Shown: positions 1 to 7,125 of the stretch, piece by piece
Numbering within the stretch: the stretch's first letter is position 1
How the letters are laid out: every line of letters starts with the position of its first letter
Assembly: GCF_003634755.1 (NCBI RefSeq)
Contig: NZ_RBXA01000001.1
Coordinates: 992,001-1,056,000, forward strand
Length of the DNA stretch: 64,000 nt
Source: Flavobacterium limicola
GTDB taxonomy: Bacteria; Bacteroidota; Bacteroidia; Flavobacteriales; Flavobacteriaceae
Direction of reading: 5' to 3'
Notes under the pieces: model-generated
Told to the model about the DNA's origin: nothing
The model's input: only the letters and a program-made list of their open reading frames with translations
Databases searched by the model: none
Made by a program: the position numbers and the translations under genes

Positions 1-107
1 AAACTCAATGAAATTAAAAGAATGTTGACCAGAAAATAATTTATTTTTTTTAATCTATAGGTTATCAGAAGATTAACTTTTGCACATGATTTTTTTATAT
101 AAAAGGC

Positions 108-137
108 TTGTGTAATTCAATAAATGTCTTAAATTTG
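108..137 (+). promoter_or_regulatory. Flavobacterial promoter of the tRNA-Gly/tRNA-Leu unit
   Basis: TTG at 108-110, a 19-bp spacer and TAAATTTG at 130-137 match the Bacteroidota sigma-A consensus (TTG, about 19-21 bp, TAnnTTTG). It lies 48 bp before the first tRNA and is the only good match there, so it probably drives both tRNAs. Confidence 0.75.
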
Positions 138-185
138 CATCCGCAATACAGAACAAGTATTGCGGTTCTTTTAAGAATTGATAAT

Positions 186-261
186 GCGAAAATAGCTCAG
201 TTGGTAGAGCGCGACCTTGCCAAGGTCGAGGTCGCGGGTTCGAGCCCCGTTTTTCGCTCCA
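186..261 (+). tRNA. tRNA-Gly (anticodon GCC)
   Basis: Full cloverleaf. The acceptor strands gcgaaaa (186-192) and ttttcgc (251-257) pair, the anticodon stem cgacc/ggtcg encloses loop ttgccaa with anticodon GCC, and the T-arm carries gttcgagcc. Discriminator T258 is followed by an encoded CCA (259-261). It reads glycine codons GGC and GGT. The gene lies 12 bp upstream of tRNA-Leu and probably shares its transcript. Confidence 0.95.
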
Positions 262-273
262 ACACCACATAAT

Positions 274-359
274 GCTCGGATGGTGAAATTGGTAGACACG
301 CTGGACTTAAAATCCAGTGAACAGCAATGTTCGTGCGGGTTCAAGTCCCGCTCTGAGTA
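274..359 (+). tRNA. tRNA-Leu (anticodon TAA)
   Basis: A class II tRNA with a long variable arm. The anticodon stem ctgga/tccag holds loop cttaaaa with anticodon TAA, and the T-loop gttcaagtc is normal. Acceptor strands are gctcgga (274-280) and tctgagt (352-358), with two G-T pairs; discriminator is A359 and CCA is not encoded. Its last 12 bases (348-359) and the following terminator are repeated at 724-774, so this tRNA appears to have been the target of a small insertion. Confidence 0.93.
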
Positions 360-398
360 CTAAAAAAGCTTCAAACTATGTTTGGAGCTTTTTTTATT
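348..398 (+). repeat. Direct repeat, upstream copy (tRNA-Leu 3' end plus terminator)
   Basis: This 51-bp stretch, holding the tRNA-Leu acceptor 3' strand and the terminator hairpin, recurs at 724-774 with one difference (C372 against T748). The two copies bracket the GIY-YIG pseudogene with a period of 376 bp, like the flanking repeats of an integrated element. Confidence 0.9.
364..392 (+). terminator. Terminator of the tRNA-Gly/tRNA-Leu transcript
   Basis: The hairpin aaaagcttcaaac / gtttggagctttt, with one G-T type mismatch, encloses loop tat and is followed by a T-run. It begins five bases after the tRNA-Leu discriminator. A near-identical copy lies at 740-771. Confidence 0.8.
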
Positions 399-410
399 AA
401 AAATTTTTAA

Positions 411-732
411 ATGTATTTCATTTATATAATTTATTCTAAAAAATAGACAGATATTACGTAGGAACTACGGATGATGTCTTAAAAAGATTGTGTGAGCATA
501 ATTCTGGATTTTATAATGAATCATTTACTGTCAAGGGAATTCCTTGGGAGTTGAGTTTAAGTTTTTAATGTGAATCCAGTCAGAAAGCATATGGATTAGA
601 GAAGTTTTTGAAAAGAATGAATCTAGAGTTTTTTTGGAGAAAGTAATAGTTGATCCAGATATCTTATTAGATATTCAAAATAAATCAGAACGATTTAACG
701 GGTTTAACTCCGAAGCTTCGGAGCCGCTCTGA
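411..732 (+). pseudogene. GIY-YIG nuclease, decayed gene
   Basis: The ATG at 411 opens a typical GIY-YIG start (MYFIYIIYSKK). The frame breaks in an A-run near 438-443, where one missing A gives a TAG, and resumes as DRYYVGTTDDVLKRLCEHNS. There is an in-frame TAA at 566-568, then CESSQKAYGLEKFLKRM, a second one-base loss near 620-621, and SRVFLEKVIVDPDILL through to a TGA at 730-732. Conceptually repaired it is about 107 residues, the usual size of stand-alone UvrC-like GIY-YIG proteins of flavobacteria. With three lesions it cannot make an intact nuclease. The final codons lie inside the duplicated tRNA-Leu end, and the gene fills the space between the 51-bp repeats. The family call is confident; a homing role is inference. 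Confidence 0.85.
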
Positions 733-774
733 GTACTAAAAAAGCTTTAAACTATGTTTGGAGCTTTTTTTATT
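724..774 (+). repeat. Direct repeat, downstream copy (tRNA-Leu 3' fragment plus terminator)
   Basis: Second copy of 348-398, 50 of 51 bases identical. It starts with the last 12 bases of tRNA-Leu, but no tRNA body precedes it; immediately upstream are the palindrome ctccgaagcttcggag (708-723) and the pseudogene. It therefore looks like the distal boundary of an insertion, not a broken second tRNA gene. Confidence 0.9.
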
Positions 775-878
775 TATAGGAATTTGTAGCTGATAACAAA
801 GAGGTTTTATAGAAGTGAATTTTAAGCTCCATTTTTAAATCTGAAATCTAAAATACGCAATCTAAAATCTAAAATTTC

Positions 879-1226
879 ATGGGTGCTTTTGTAATTAGTA
901 AAAGATATAACGATGAGTATAAATTTGTATTTACTTCCAGGAAGGGAAAAGTAGTTTTTACAAGTTTAAGTTATGAACTTAAGTTTGAGTGTGAGGAAGA
1001 TATTGAGAAGTTTAAAGCAAGTATTGGATCAGCAGATTTTTTAAAGTTTAAGTCTTCCAGTGGGAAGTTTTTTTTTAAATTAATGATTGGAGGGAATCAT
1101 TTTGCGACAAGTAGAAAATACACCACTTCATTGCGTTTGCAGAAAGGAATTGATGAAATTGTGCGTTATGGATCACAGTCGGAGACATTAGATTTCTCAG
1201 CGGGTGATTTGGTCTTTATTGATTGA
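879..1226 (+). CDS. DUF1508 (YegP-like) double-repeat protein
   Basis: This 115-residue protein holds two copies of the short DUF1508 fold. The first, at about 3-45, has the pattern F.ISK..NDEYKFVFTS.KG.V.FTS.SYE; the second, at about 54-100, is FLKFKSSSGKFFFKL followed by GNHFATSRKYTT and a GI..I segment. DUF1508 proteins are small, probably cytosolic, and of unknown biochemical role. The ATG at 879 starts directly with the domain. Upstream (839-874) are degenerate aatctaaaat repeats; downstream is a strong palindromic terminator. The gene follows the tRNA-Leu insertion remnant, but nothing shows it was part of that element. Confidence 0.8.
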   Translation: MGAFVISKRYNDEYKFVFTSRKGKVVFTSLSYELKFECEEDIEKFKASIGSADFLKFKSSSGKFFFKLMIGGNHFATSRKYTTSLRLQKGIDEIVRYGSQSETLDFSAGDLVFID

Positions 1227-1250
1227 GCTTTGTAGCGAATTAATGCATGA

Positions 1251-1290
1251 AAAAAGAGAGTTTAGGTAAATTTACCTAAACTCTCTTTTT
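1251..1290. terminator. Perfect 40-bp palindrome terminator
   Basis: A perfect inverted repeat centred between 1270 and 1271 (gagagtttaggtaaa and its complement, flanked by A- and T-runs). It lies 24 bp after the DUF1508 stop codon and can terminate transcription in either direction. Confidence 0.8.
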
Positions 1291-1338
1291 TTATTTATGA
1301 AAATCTGTTTCTCGAAAGATTAGATTTTACAAATTAAA

Positions 1339-1366
1339 AAAGCCATCTCGCATAGCGGATGGCTTT
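1339..1366 (-). terminator. Terminator of the small lipoprotein gene
   Basis: Arms aaagccatc (1339-1347) and gatggcttt (1358-1366) form a hairpin that, read on the minus strand, is followed by a T-run. It lies 25 bp after the lipoprotein stop codon. Confidence 0.8.
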
Positions 1367-1391
1367 AAAATTTTTAGAATTTGAGTTCTAA

Positions 1392-1616
1392 TTATTTTTT
1401 TGCAGCTTCAGTAGCAACTTCAGCAGCTTCAGTAGCAACAGCAGCAGCAGAATCAACAACAACAGCAGCAGAATCAACTACAGCAGCAGCAGAATCAACT
1501 ACAGCAGCAGCAGAATCAACAGTAGTTGCAGCATCCTCAGCAGGAGCGTCAGCTTTTTTACATGATACAACAGTCAATACAGCAACAGCAGCTAAACTTA
1601 AAAATACTTTTTTCAT
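1392..1616 (-). CDS. Small repeat-containing lipoprotein
   Basis: A 74-residue precursor. Residues 1-18 are a lipoprotein signal peptide and the lipobox LTVVSC places the lipidated cysteine at 19, so the mature chain is only about 56 residues, membrane-anchored and facing the periplasm or cell surface. The mature part is low-complexity: four 7-residue units of DSAAAVV type (34-61), then ATEAAEV/ATEAAKK, all Ala/Val-rich and probably helical. No catalytic motif is visible. The gene at 8176-8427 encodes a protein of similar design without exact repeats. The function is unknown; an abundant structural lipoprotein is a guess. It has its own promoter and terminator. Confidence 0.8.
   Translation of the reverse strand: MKKVFLSLAAVAVLTVVSCKKADAPAEDAATTVDSAAAVVDSAAAVVDSAAVVVDSAAAVATEAAEVATEAAKK
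1434..1517 (-). repeat. 21-bp coding tandem repeat, four units
   Basis: Four 21-bp units encode DSAAAVV-like heptapeptides (residues 34-61 of the lipoprotein). The DNA units are nearly identical (GCAGCAGCAGAATCAAC on the plus strand), so copy number could change by slippage without breaking the frame. Confidence 0.85.
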
Positions 1617-1653
1617 CTTAATTTAATATAAAAGGTTAATTATTAATTCGTGG

Positions 1654-1661
1654 CAAAGATA
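1654..1661 (-). promoter_or_regulatory. -7 box upstream of the small lipoprotein
   Basis: TATCTTTG on the minus strand matches TAnnTTTG exactly, 37 bp before the start codon at 1616. No TTG lies at the ideal upstream spacing, so only the -7 element is claimed. Confidence 0.55.
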
Positions 1662-1809
1662 TAAATTTTTTAATATGTAAAATATTTTTTTATTTTTTTT
1701 TTAAAAAATAATATTTTTTGTCAACGTCGGAGTAATTCGCAATTATTATGCCAGTTAGGGCAAGTGATTAATAAATGTTTAATAACGTTGCTTTGGCCTT
1801 GTTTTTAGG

Positions 1810-3984
1810 CTATTTTTGTTTTAAGCTTTTATTTTTCAGCGGTTTAATTTTCTTTGGGTGAACTAATTTTAATTCACTGATTAAGTTTTTTGCACCCGCA
1901 TATTTATCCATAATGAACAAAACGTAACGGATATCCACCATGATATTTCTGCAAATACTCGGGTCGTAATAAATATCGCTCATAGTTCCTTCCCAAACCC
2001 TGTCAAAATTCAGTCCTATTAAGTTTCCATTAGCGTCAATTGCCGGGCTTCCTGAATTACCTCCTGTAGTGTGATTTGTACCAATAAAACAAACAGGCAT
2101 TTTCCCATTTTCACTGTAAGGACCGTAATCCTTTGTTTTATATAAATCGATCAATTTAGCAGGAACATCAAATTCATAATCTCCCGGAATGTATTTTTCC
2201 ATCACACCATCCAAATACGTTACTGGAGTGTACACAGTAGCATCTTTAGGCTCATATCCTTTTACTTTTCCGTACGTTACACGTAAAGTGCTGTTTGCAT
2301 CCGGAAAAATACGGCTTTCCGTATTCAATTCTAATTGCGCTTTCATGTAAGTGCGCTGCAACGCAGTAATTGTTAAGTTCAATTCGTCGTATTTTGGCGC
2401 AACTTCTTTAGAATATTTGTCGGCTAATTCTTTTACAAGCAAGAACCCGGGGTCATTATTTAAATTTAGCAAAACAGTACGGGCATCACCAGATAGCAAT
2501 TGTTTTAAACCGGCGTAATTTTTCAGTTGAGATTTGGTATATATTTCAGAAGCCAGATTTTTGGCATTCACATTCACCAAGCCTTTTGGTAAAAATTGTT
2601 TTGGAGATTTGGTAGCATACAATTCAATTAACTGCTCAAAAACTTTTTCATCAACAGTTGCATTGAAATTCTTGTAAAAATCAGCCAGTCCCGTTATTAA
2701 ATTGTTTTTTCGGTCATTGAAAGACTGTTCTCCTTTACTTTTGTAAACTTCTTCCAATTGGTATAATTTGTATCCTGTACTCAGTAATTCAGTATTGCGC
2801 AGTACTACTTCTGTAAAATAGTCTCTTGCTACAGCATAAGGCGCAATTTCCATGTAGTTTCTGTTAAAGTCAGCCAAGAGTGTTCCGTATTCTTTTTCTT
2901 TACCTGCTTTCGCTATTTTTTGCTGAAATTCTTTTTCAGATTCTTTTTTTACGGTAACCGCATTTGATTTTTTTAATCCTTGCGTTTCGCCAATCCATTT
3001 TTTCCAATAATTGGCAATGCTTGCATATTTTGAAGCGTATTGAATTTTGATGGCATTGTCTTTTCGCATAAAACCATCGGCAACTTTCAAAGCTTTGTCT
3101 CTGATTTCGATTTTTGCTGGATTCAGTTCGTTTACAATTTGCTCAATCGCAACCGAAGGTAAATATTCGTTTGTTTTTCCTGGGTAACCAAAAACCAATG
3201 TAAAATCATCTTCGGTTACGCCATCTAGTGAAATAGGCAAGAAGTGTTTAGGTGTATAAGGTACGTTGTCTTTTGAATAGGCTGCCGGGCGATTATTTTT
3301 GTCAGCATAGATTCTAAATAATGAGAAATCTCCTGTATGACGCGGCCAGACCCAGTTGTCAGTATCAGAACCAAATTTCCCGATAGAGGAAGGCGGAGCA
3401 CCAACTAAACGCACATCTGTAAAGGTTTCCGTTACAAAAAGAATGTATTGATTGCCTTCGAAAAAGGTACGAATTTTATTTTCCTGCCAATTTTCCTTTG
3501 GCAACGATTTAGACAAAGCCGTAATGTTTTCTTGAATTTTCTTTTGTTTTTCGGCTTCGCTGGTAAGAGTTGCAGTACCTTCGAGAACAGCTGTTGTTAC
3601 ATCTTCAATTTTCACCATAAAAGTAACTGTCAAACCTTCGTTTGGTAATTCTTCTTCCATTTTGTACGCCCAAAAACCATCCGTTAGGTAATCATGGTCA
3701 ACGGTGGAATGCGATTGAATTTGTGAAAATCCACAATGATGATTGGTTAAAATTAGCCCTTTTGGGGAAATAACTTCTGAGGTACAACCTCCGTTAAAAT
3801 GTGGAACCGCATCTTTCATGCTCGACTGATTTACATCATAAATGTCTTTTACAGACATTTTCATGCCCAGATTTTTCATTTCGGTTTCATTCATTCCTTT
3901 CAGCAGCGAAGGAATCCACATGCCGCCTTGCTGAGCTTGCGTCTGAATGACAAATAATAATAAGAATAATTTTAAAAATTTCAT
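1810..3984 (-). CDS. S46 family dipeptidyl peptidase, DPP11-like (Asp/Glu-specific)
   Basis: A 724-residue secreted serine peptidase that removes dipeptides from the N-terminus of peptides. A signal peptide ends near QTQA (18). Visible catalytic elements are LTNHHCG (His pair 82-83), DNWVWPRHTGDF (the Asp of the triad) and GGNSGSPA with Ser644. Arg662 in NFDRVWEG lies exactly 18 residues after Ser644, the same spacing as Ser655-Arg673 of Porphyromonas gingivalis DPP11, where this Arg selects acidic P1 residues; DPP7 has Gly there. The length also matches DPP11 (about 720). The gene is 23 bp downstream of the acetyltransferase gene and is probably co-transcribed with waaA. It probably supports growth on peptides in the periplasm. 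Specificity is inferred from Arg662. Confidence 0.92.
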   Translation of the reverse strand: MKFLKLFLLLFVIQTQAQQGGMWIPSLLKGMNETEMKNLGMKMSVKDIYDVNQSSMKDAVPHFNGGCTSEVISPKGLILTNHHCGFSQIQSHSTVDHDYLTDGFWAYKMEEELPNEGLTVTFMVKIEDVTTAVLEGTATLTSEAEKQKKIQENITALSKSLPKENWQENKIRTFFEGNQYILFVTETFTDVRLVGAPPSSIGKFGSDTDNWVWPRHTGDFSLFRIYADKNNRPAAYSKDNVPYTPKHFLPISLDGVTEDDFTLVFGYPGKTNEYLPSVAIEQIVNELNPAKIEIRDKALKVADGFMRKDNAIKIQYASKYASIANYWKKWIGETQGLKKSNAVTVKKESEKEFQQKIAKAGKEKEYGTLLADFNRNYMEIAPYAVARDYFTEVVLRNTELLSTGYKLYQLEEVYKSKGEQSFNDRKNNLITGLADFYKNFNATVDEKVFEQLIELYATKSPKQFLPKGLVNVNAKNLASEIYTKSQLKNYAGLKQLLSGDARTVLLNLNNDPGFLLVKELADKYSKEVAPKYDELNLTITALQRTYMKAQLELNTESRIFPDANSTLRVTYGKVKGYEPKDATVYTPVTYLDGVMEKYIPGDYEFDVPAKLIDLYKTKDYGPYSENGKMPVCFIGTNHTTGGNSGSPAIDANGNLIGLNFDRVWEGTMSDIYYDPSICRNIMVDIRYVLFIMDKYAGAKNLISELKLVHPKKIKPLKNKSLKQK

Positions 3985-4007
3985 GGTATTAAATTTAGAG
4001 TGTAATT

Positions 4008-4454
4008 TTATTTGATTTTGTACTGCATCAATTGCCTTTTGTGCGATTCAAAACCGTTGGCAAGATACAATTTTTGTGCTTTTTTATTGTGCGGTTCTAC
4101 TTCCAGATAAATCAGTTTTAAAGATAGCTTATGACTTTCGGTTTTAATAAATGTAACGGCTTTGTTGCCAATTCCTTTTCCACGAACTTTTTCGGTTACG
4201 TACAATTCATCTAAAAAAGCAATTCTTCCTTGGTATTCAAAACTAAAAACGAATGTTAAAATAATATAGCCTACAATTTCGTTGTCGGATACAATCAGCC
4301 AAGCTTTTCCCAGATTTTCATTGGAAATAAATTCTTGAAACAAAGCTTTAGACACATCAACGGAAATGGGATAATTATCGATGGCATAAAATTCTTCCAT
4401 CTTGGAAACCACGGTTTCTATATCGGAAAGTTTTAAGGTTTTAAATTCAATCAT
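4008..4454 (-). CDS. GNAT family N-acetyltransferase
   Basis: A 148-residue protein with a complete GNAT fold. The acetyl-CoA pyrophosphate loop is RGKGIGNKA at about 107-115, preceded by the beta-4 strand FLDELYVTEK and followed by a LEVEPHNKKAQKLYLANGF segment typical of the family's C-terminal half. It transfers an acetyl group from acetyl-CoA to an amine of unknown identity. The first eight bases overlap the end of waaA, so the two are translated from one message. Whether the acceptor is related to LPS is not shown. Confidence 0.85.
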   Translation of the reverse strand: MIEFKTLKLSDIETVVSKMEEFYAIDNYPISVDVSKALFQEFISNENLGKAWLIVSDNEIVGYIILTFVFSFEYQGRIAFLDELYVTEKVRGKGIGNKAVTFIKTESHKLSLKLIYLEVEPHNKKAQKLYLANGFESHKRQLMQYKIK

Positions 4455-5685
4455 TCAAAATATGTTTTAAAATGATGGCAGTGGCGCCTTTGTTCATTTG
4501 TACGAAAGTGCTGCACATGTGTCCTTTTTCATTTCGAATATCATCGTTGCATATTAAGTTTTCAAGAGCCTCGTTCAATTCTTTTTGATTGTTAACAGAA
4601 ACACAGGCTTCCATATTGACTAGCGCAATTGCTTCTGCAAAATGCGAATAGTTGGGTCCAATAAGGATTGGAACGCCAAAAGTTGCCGGTTCTAATACAT
4701 TGTGAACTCCGGGATTCCCGAAACCGCCGCCCACATAAGCAATATCTGCATAACTATAGATTTTTGTCAAAATGCCAATGGTGTCAATTATAAAAACATC
4801 GAAATCAGCCAATTGCTTTCCTTCTTTTTGAGAGAATAAAACAGTTTTTTTGGTAATGCTGTTTTTTAATTGTTGAATTTGTTCTTCCTTAATATTATGT
4901 GGCGCAATTATAAACTTAACATTGAAAGTATTCGAATTAATAAAATCCACTATTAAATCTTCATCTTTTGGCCATGAACTTCCCACTACAATAGTGAGTT
5001 TGTTGTCTTTAAAATCAGAAATAAAATCTAGTGAATTGTCTTTTTCTAAAATTGTGGCCACTCGATCAAATCGGGTGTCTCCAGAAACGGCAACATTAGT
5101 TTTTCCTAATTGCTGCAGTAGCTTTTTAGAAGTTTCATTTTGAACAAAAAAGTACGTGAACGCATCCAGCGCGTCTCTGTAAAAACCACCGTACCATTTG
5201 AAAAAGAGTTGATTTGGTCTAAGAATTCCTGAAACCAAATAGGTTTTAGTATTTGATTTTTTGAGTTCAAATAAATAATTGGGCCAGTATTCATATTTGA
5301 TAAAGAAAACCAAATCCGGATGAACGAGTTCTAGAAATTGTTGTGCATTTTTCTTAGTATCTAAAAGCAAATAAACCGTGACATCAGCAACAGTATTGTT
5401 TTTACGAACTTCATAACCCGAAGGAGAGAAAAAAGTAACCACGATTTTGTGGAAAGGAAATTGCTCTTTTATCTTTTCAATCACGGGTAAACCCTGCTCG
5501 TATTCGCCCAAAGAAGCGGCATGAAACCAAATTGTTTTGTCAGTAGCTTTTATTTTTTGTTCCAAAACAGGAAAAACTACTTTCCTGCCATCCACAAAAA
5601 GTTTCATTTTTGGACTGAAAAGCGCCATGATTTTTAATAAAAAACCAGCAAATTGAACCATTAAATTATATAGAAAAAGCATCAT
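4447..5685 (-). CDS. waaA: 3-deoxy-D-manno-octulosonic acid (Kdo) transferase
   Basis: This 412-residue glycosyltransferase adds Kdo from CMP-Kdo to the lipid A precursor, the first step of LPS core assembly on the inner face of the cytoplasmic membrane. A hydrophobic anchor spans about 3-23. The N-terminal domain has IWFHAASLGEYEQG, whose Glu61 corresponds to the catalytic base of WaaA. The C-terminal domain has YVGGGFGNPGVHNVLEPATFG and PILIGPNYSHF, the nucleotide-sugar binding region. It heads a waaA - acetyltransferase - S46 peptidase series. A second Met at position 2 makes the exact start uncertain by one codon. Confidence 0.95.
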   Translation of the reverse strand: MMLFLYNLMVQFAGFLLKIMALFSPKMKLFVDGRKVVFPVLEQKIKATDKTIWFHAASLGEYEQGLPVIEKIKEQFPFHKIVVTFFSPSGYEVRKNNTVADVTVYLLLDTKKNAQQFLELVHPDLVFFIKYEYWPNYLFELKKSNTKTYLVSGILRPNQLFFKWYGGFYRDALDAFTYFFVQNETSKKLLQQLGKTNVAVSGDTRFDRVATILEKDNSLDFISDFKDNKLTIVVGSSWPKDEDLIVDFINSNTFNVKFIIAPHNIKEEQIQQLKNSITKKTVLFSQKEGKQLADFDVFIIDTIGILTKIYSYADIAYVGGGFGNPGVHNVLEPATFGVPILIGPNYSHFAEAIALVNMEACVSVNNQKELNEALENLICNDDIRNEKGHMCSTFVQMNKGATAIILKHILND

Positions 5686-5810
5686 TAAAATTTTAGTGCT
5701 AAAATACGTTTTCTTTATTTTAATTTCTTCCGCAACAATATTTAAATTTTGGGTATTAGGAACTCCCTTTTTATTTCATTGGATTATTATCTTTTTTCCT
5801 ATTGGTTGCA

Positions 5811-5840
5811 TTGGTTTCAATTCATAAATAACTATTTTTG
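5811..5840 (+). promoter_or_regulatory. Promoter of the DegT aminotransferase gene
   Basis: TTG at 5811-5813, 19-bp spacer, TATTTTTG at 5833-5840: a full flavobacterial promoter, 70 bp before the ATG at 5911, in the divergent region shared with waaA. Confidence 0.7.
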
Positions 5841-5910
5841 TTCTTCGTTTTAAGAAAGTATTTACTGTATTAAGAATCGGTATTCTTTCGAACATTAAAC
5901 AAAAATTACA

Positions 5911-7041
5911 ATGAAAAAAATCCAAATGGTTGACTTAAAAAGTCAATATGAAAAAATAAAAGATACCGTTAACGTTTCTATTCAGGAAGTTTTAGACACT
6001 AATACCTATATTAATGGACCTCAAGTTCATCAATTTCAAAAATCATTAGAAGAATATCTGGATGTAAAACACGTAATTCCTTGTGCAAATGGAACCGATG
6101 CTTTGCAAATTGCCATGATGGGACTGGATTTGAAACCCGGTGATGAGGTAATCACTGCTGATTTTACTTTTGCTGCGACAGTGGAAGTTATTGCTTTATT
6201 ACAATTGACACCAGTTTTAGTCGATGTGGATCTGTTCAACATGAATATTTCCATTGAAGGAATCAAAAAAGCAATTACGCCAAAAACAAAAGCAATTGTG
6301 CCGGTACATTTGTTTGGCCGTGCCGCCAATATGGAAGCAATTATGGCTATTGCCAAAAAATATAACTTGTATGTAATTGAAGATAATGCGCAAGCGATTG
6401 GTGCCAACTGTAAATTTTCGGATGGGACTAAAAAGAAAGCGGGAACGATTGGACACGTAGGAGCAACTTCGTTTTTCCCTTCCAAAAATCTTGGATGTTA
6501 TGGAGACGGTGGTGCAATTTTCACGAATGATGATGTATTGGCACATAAACTTCGCGGAATTGTAAATCACGGAATGTACGAGCGATACCATCATGATGTT
6601 GTAGGTGTAAATTCTAGATTAGACAGCATTCAGGCAGCGGTTTTGAACGCTAAGTTGCCTTTATTAGATGAATATGGAAGAGCCAGACAAGACGCAGCCA
6701 GGAAATATTCTGCTGCTTTTGAAGGGCATAAAAATATCGTTGCGCCAAGTATTTGTGATATTTGCGACTGTCACGTTTTCCATCAATATACGTTGCGAAT
6801 CATTGATGCTGACAGGAACGGTTTGATGCAGCATTTATTAGAAAAAGGAATTCCTTGTGCTATTTATTACCCAATTCCGTTGCATTCGCAAAAGGCATAC
6901 GCTGATTCTCGTTACAAAGAAGAAGATTTTCCCGTTACCAATCAGTTGGTTAAGGAAGTACTTTCATTGCCAATGCACACCGAATTAGATGACGAGCAAA
7001 TTAAGTTTATAACAGATTCTGTTTTAGAATTTTTGAAATAA
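5911..7041 (+). CDS. DegT/DnrJ/EryC1/StrS family sugar aminotransferase
   Basis: A 376-residue PLP enzyme of fold type I that aminates a keto-sugar on a nucleotide carrier. Visible signatures: NGTDAL (60-65, phosphate contact), VIEDNAQAIGA (Asp158), SFFPSKNLGCYGDGG with the PLP-binding Lys192, and VNSRLDSIQAAVL, which is typical of the family. It resembles WbpE/WlbC-type enzymes acting on UDP-3-keto-GlcNAcA derivatives, but the substrate cannot be fixed from sequence alone. galE follows 84 bp downstream on the same strand after a terminator, so a shared role in surface polysaccharide precursors is likely but the genes may be separate transcripts. Confidence 0.9.
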   Translation: MKKIQMVDLKSQYEKIKDTVNVSIQEVLDTNTYINGPQVHQFQKSLEEYLDVKHVIPCANGTDALQIAMMGLDLKPGDEVITADFTFAATVEVIALLQLTPVLVDVDLFNMNISIEGIKKAITPKTKAIVPVHLFGRAANMEAIMAIAKKYNLYVIEDNAQAIGANCKFSDGTKKKAGTIGHVGATSFFPSKNLGCYGDGGAIFTNDDVLAHKLRGIVNHGMYERYHHDVVGVNSRLDSIQAAVLNAKLPLLDEYGRARQDAARKYSAAFEGHKNIVAPSICDICDCHVFHQYTLRIIDADRNGLMQHLLEKGIPCAIYYPIPLHSQKAYADSRYKEEDFPVTNQLVKEVLSLPMHTELDDEQIKFITDSVLEFLK

Positions 7042-7044
7042 TGT

Positions 7045-7068
7045 AAAGACGCGATTTATCGCGTCTTT
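7045..7068 (+). terminator. Terminator between the aminotransferase gene and galE
   Basis: Perfect arms aaagacgcgat (7045-7055) and atcgcgtcttt (7058-7068) with a two-base loop and a T-run, starting right after the stop codon. Confidence 0.85.
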
Positions 7069-7125
7069 TTTTATAAAGAATATTAATAAGATGCTATTTT
7101 GCGTCTGAATCTAAAAAAGTGAACT

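Noticed and set aside
73..270. Open frame on the minus strand over tRNA-Gly
   Set aside because: It is the antisense of a tRNA gene and runs across its promoter; no family features.
724..774. Second tRNA-Leu gene
   Set aside because: Only the last 12 bases of the tRNA are present; no D-arm or anticodon arm upstream.
1434..1517. Possible CRISPR array
   Set aside because: Repeats follow each other without spacers and encode a regular heptapeptide.
1381..1626. Plus-strand Ser/Ala/Thr-rich frame
   Set aside because: Mirror of the repeats in the lipoprotein gene, which has a signal peptide, lipobox, promoter and terminator on the minus strand.
6036..6594. Two minus-strand frames inside the aminotransferase gene
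   Set aside because: The plus-strand gene has every motif of its family; these are shadows.
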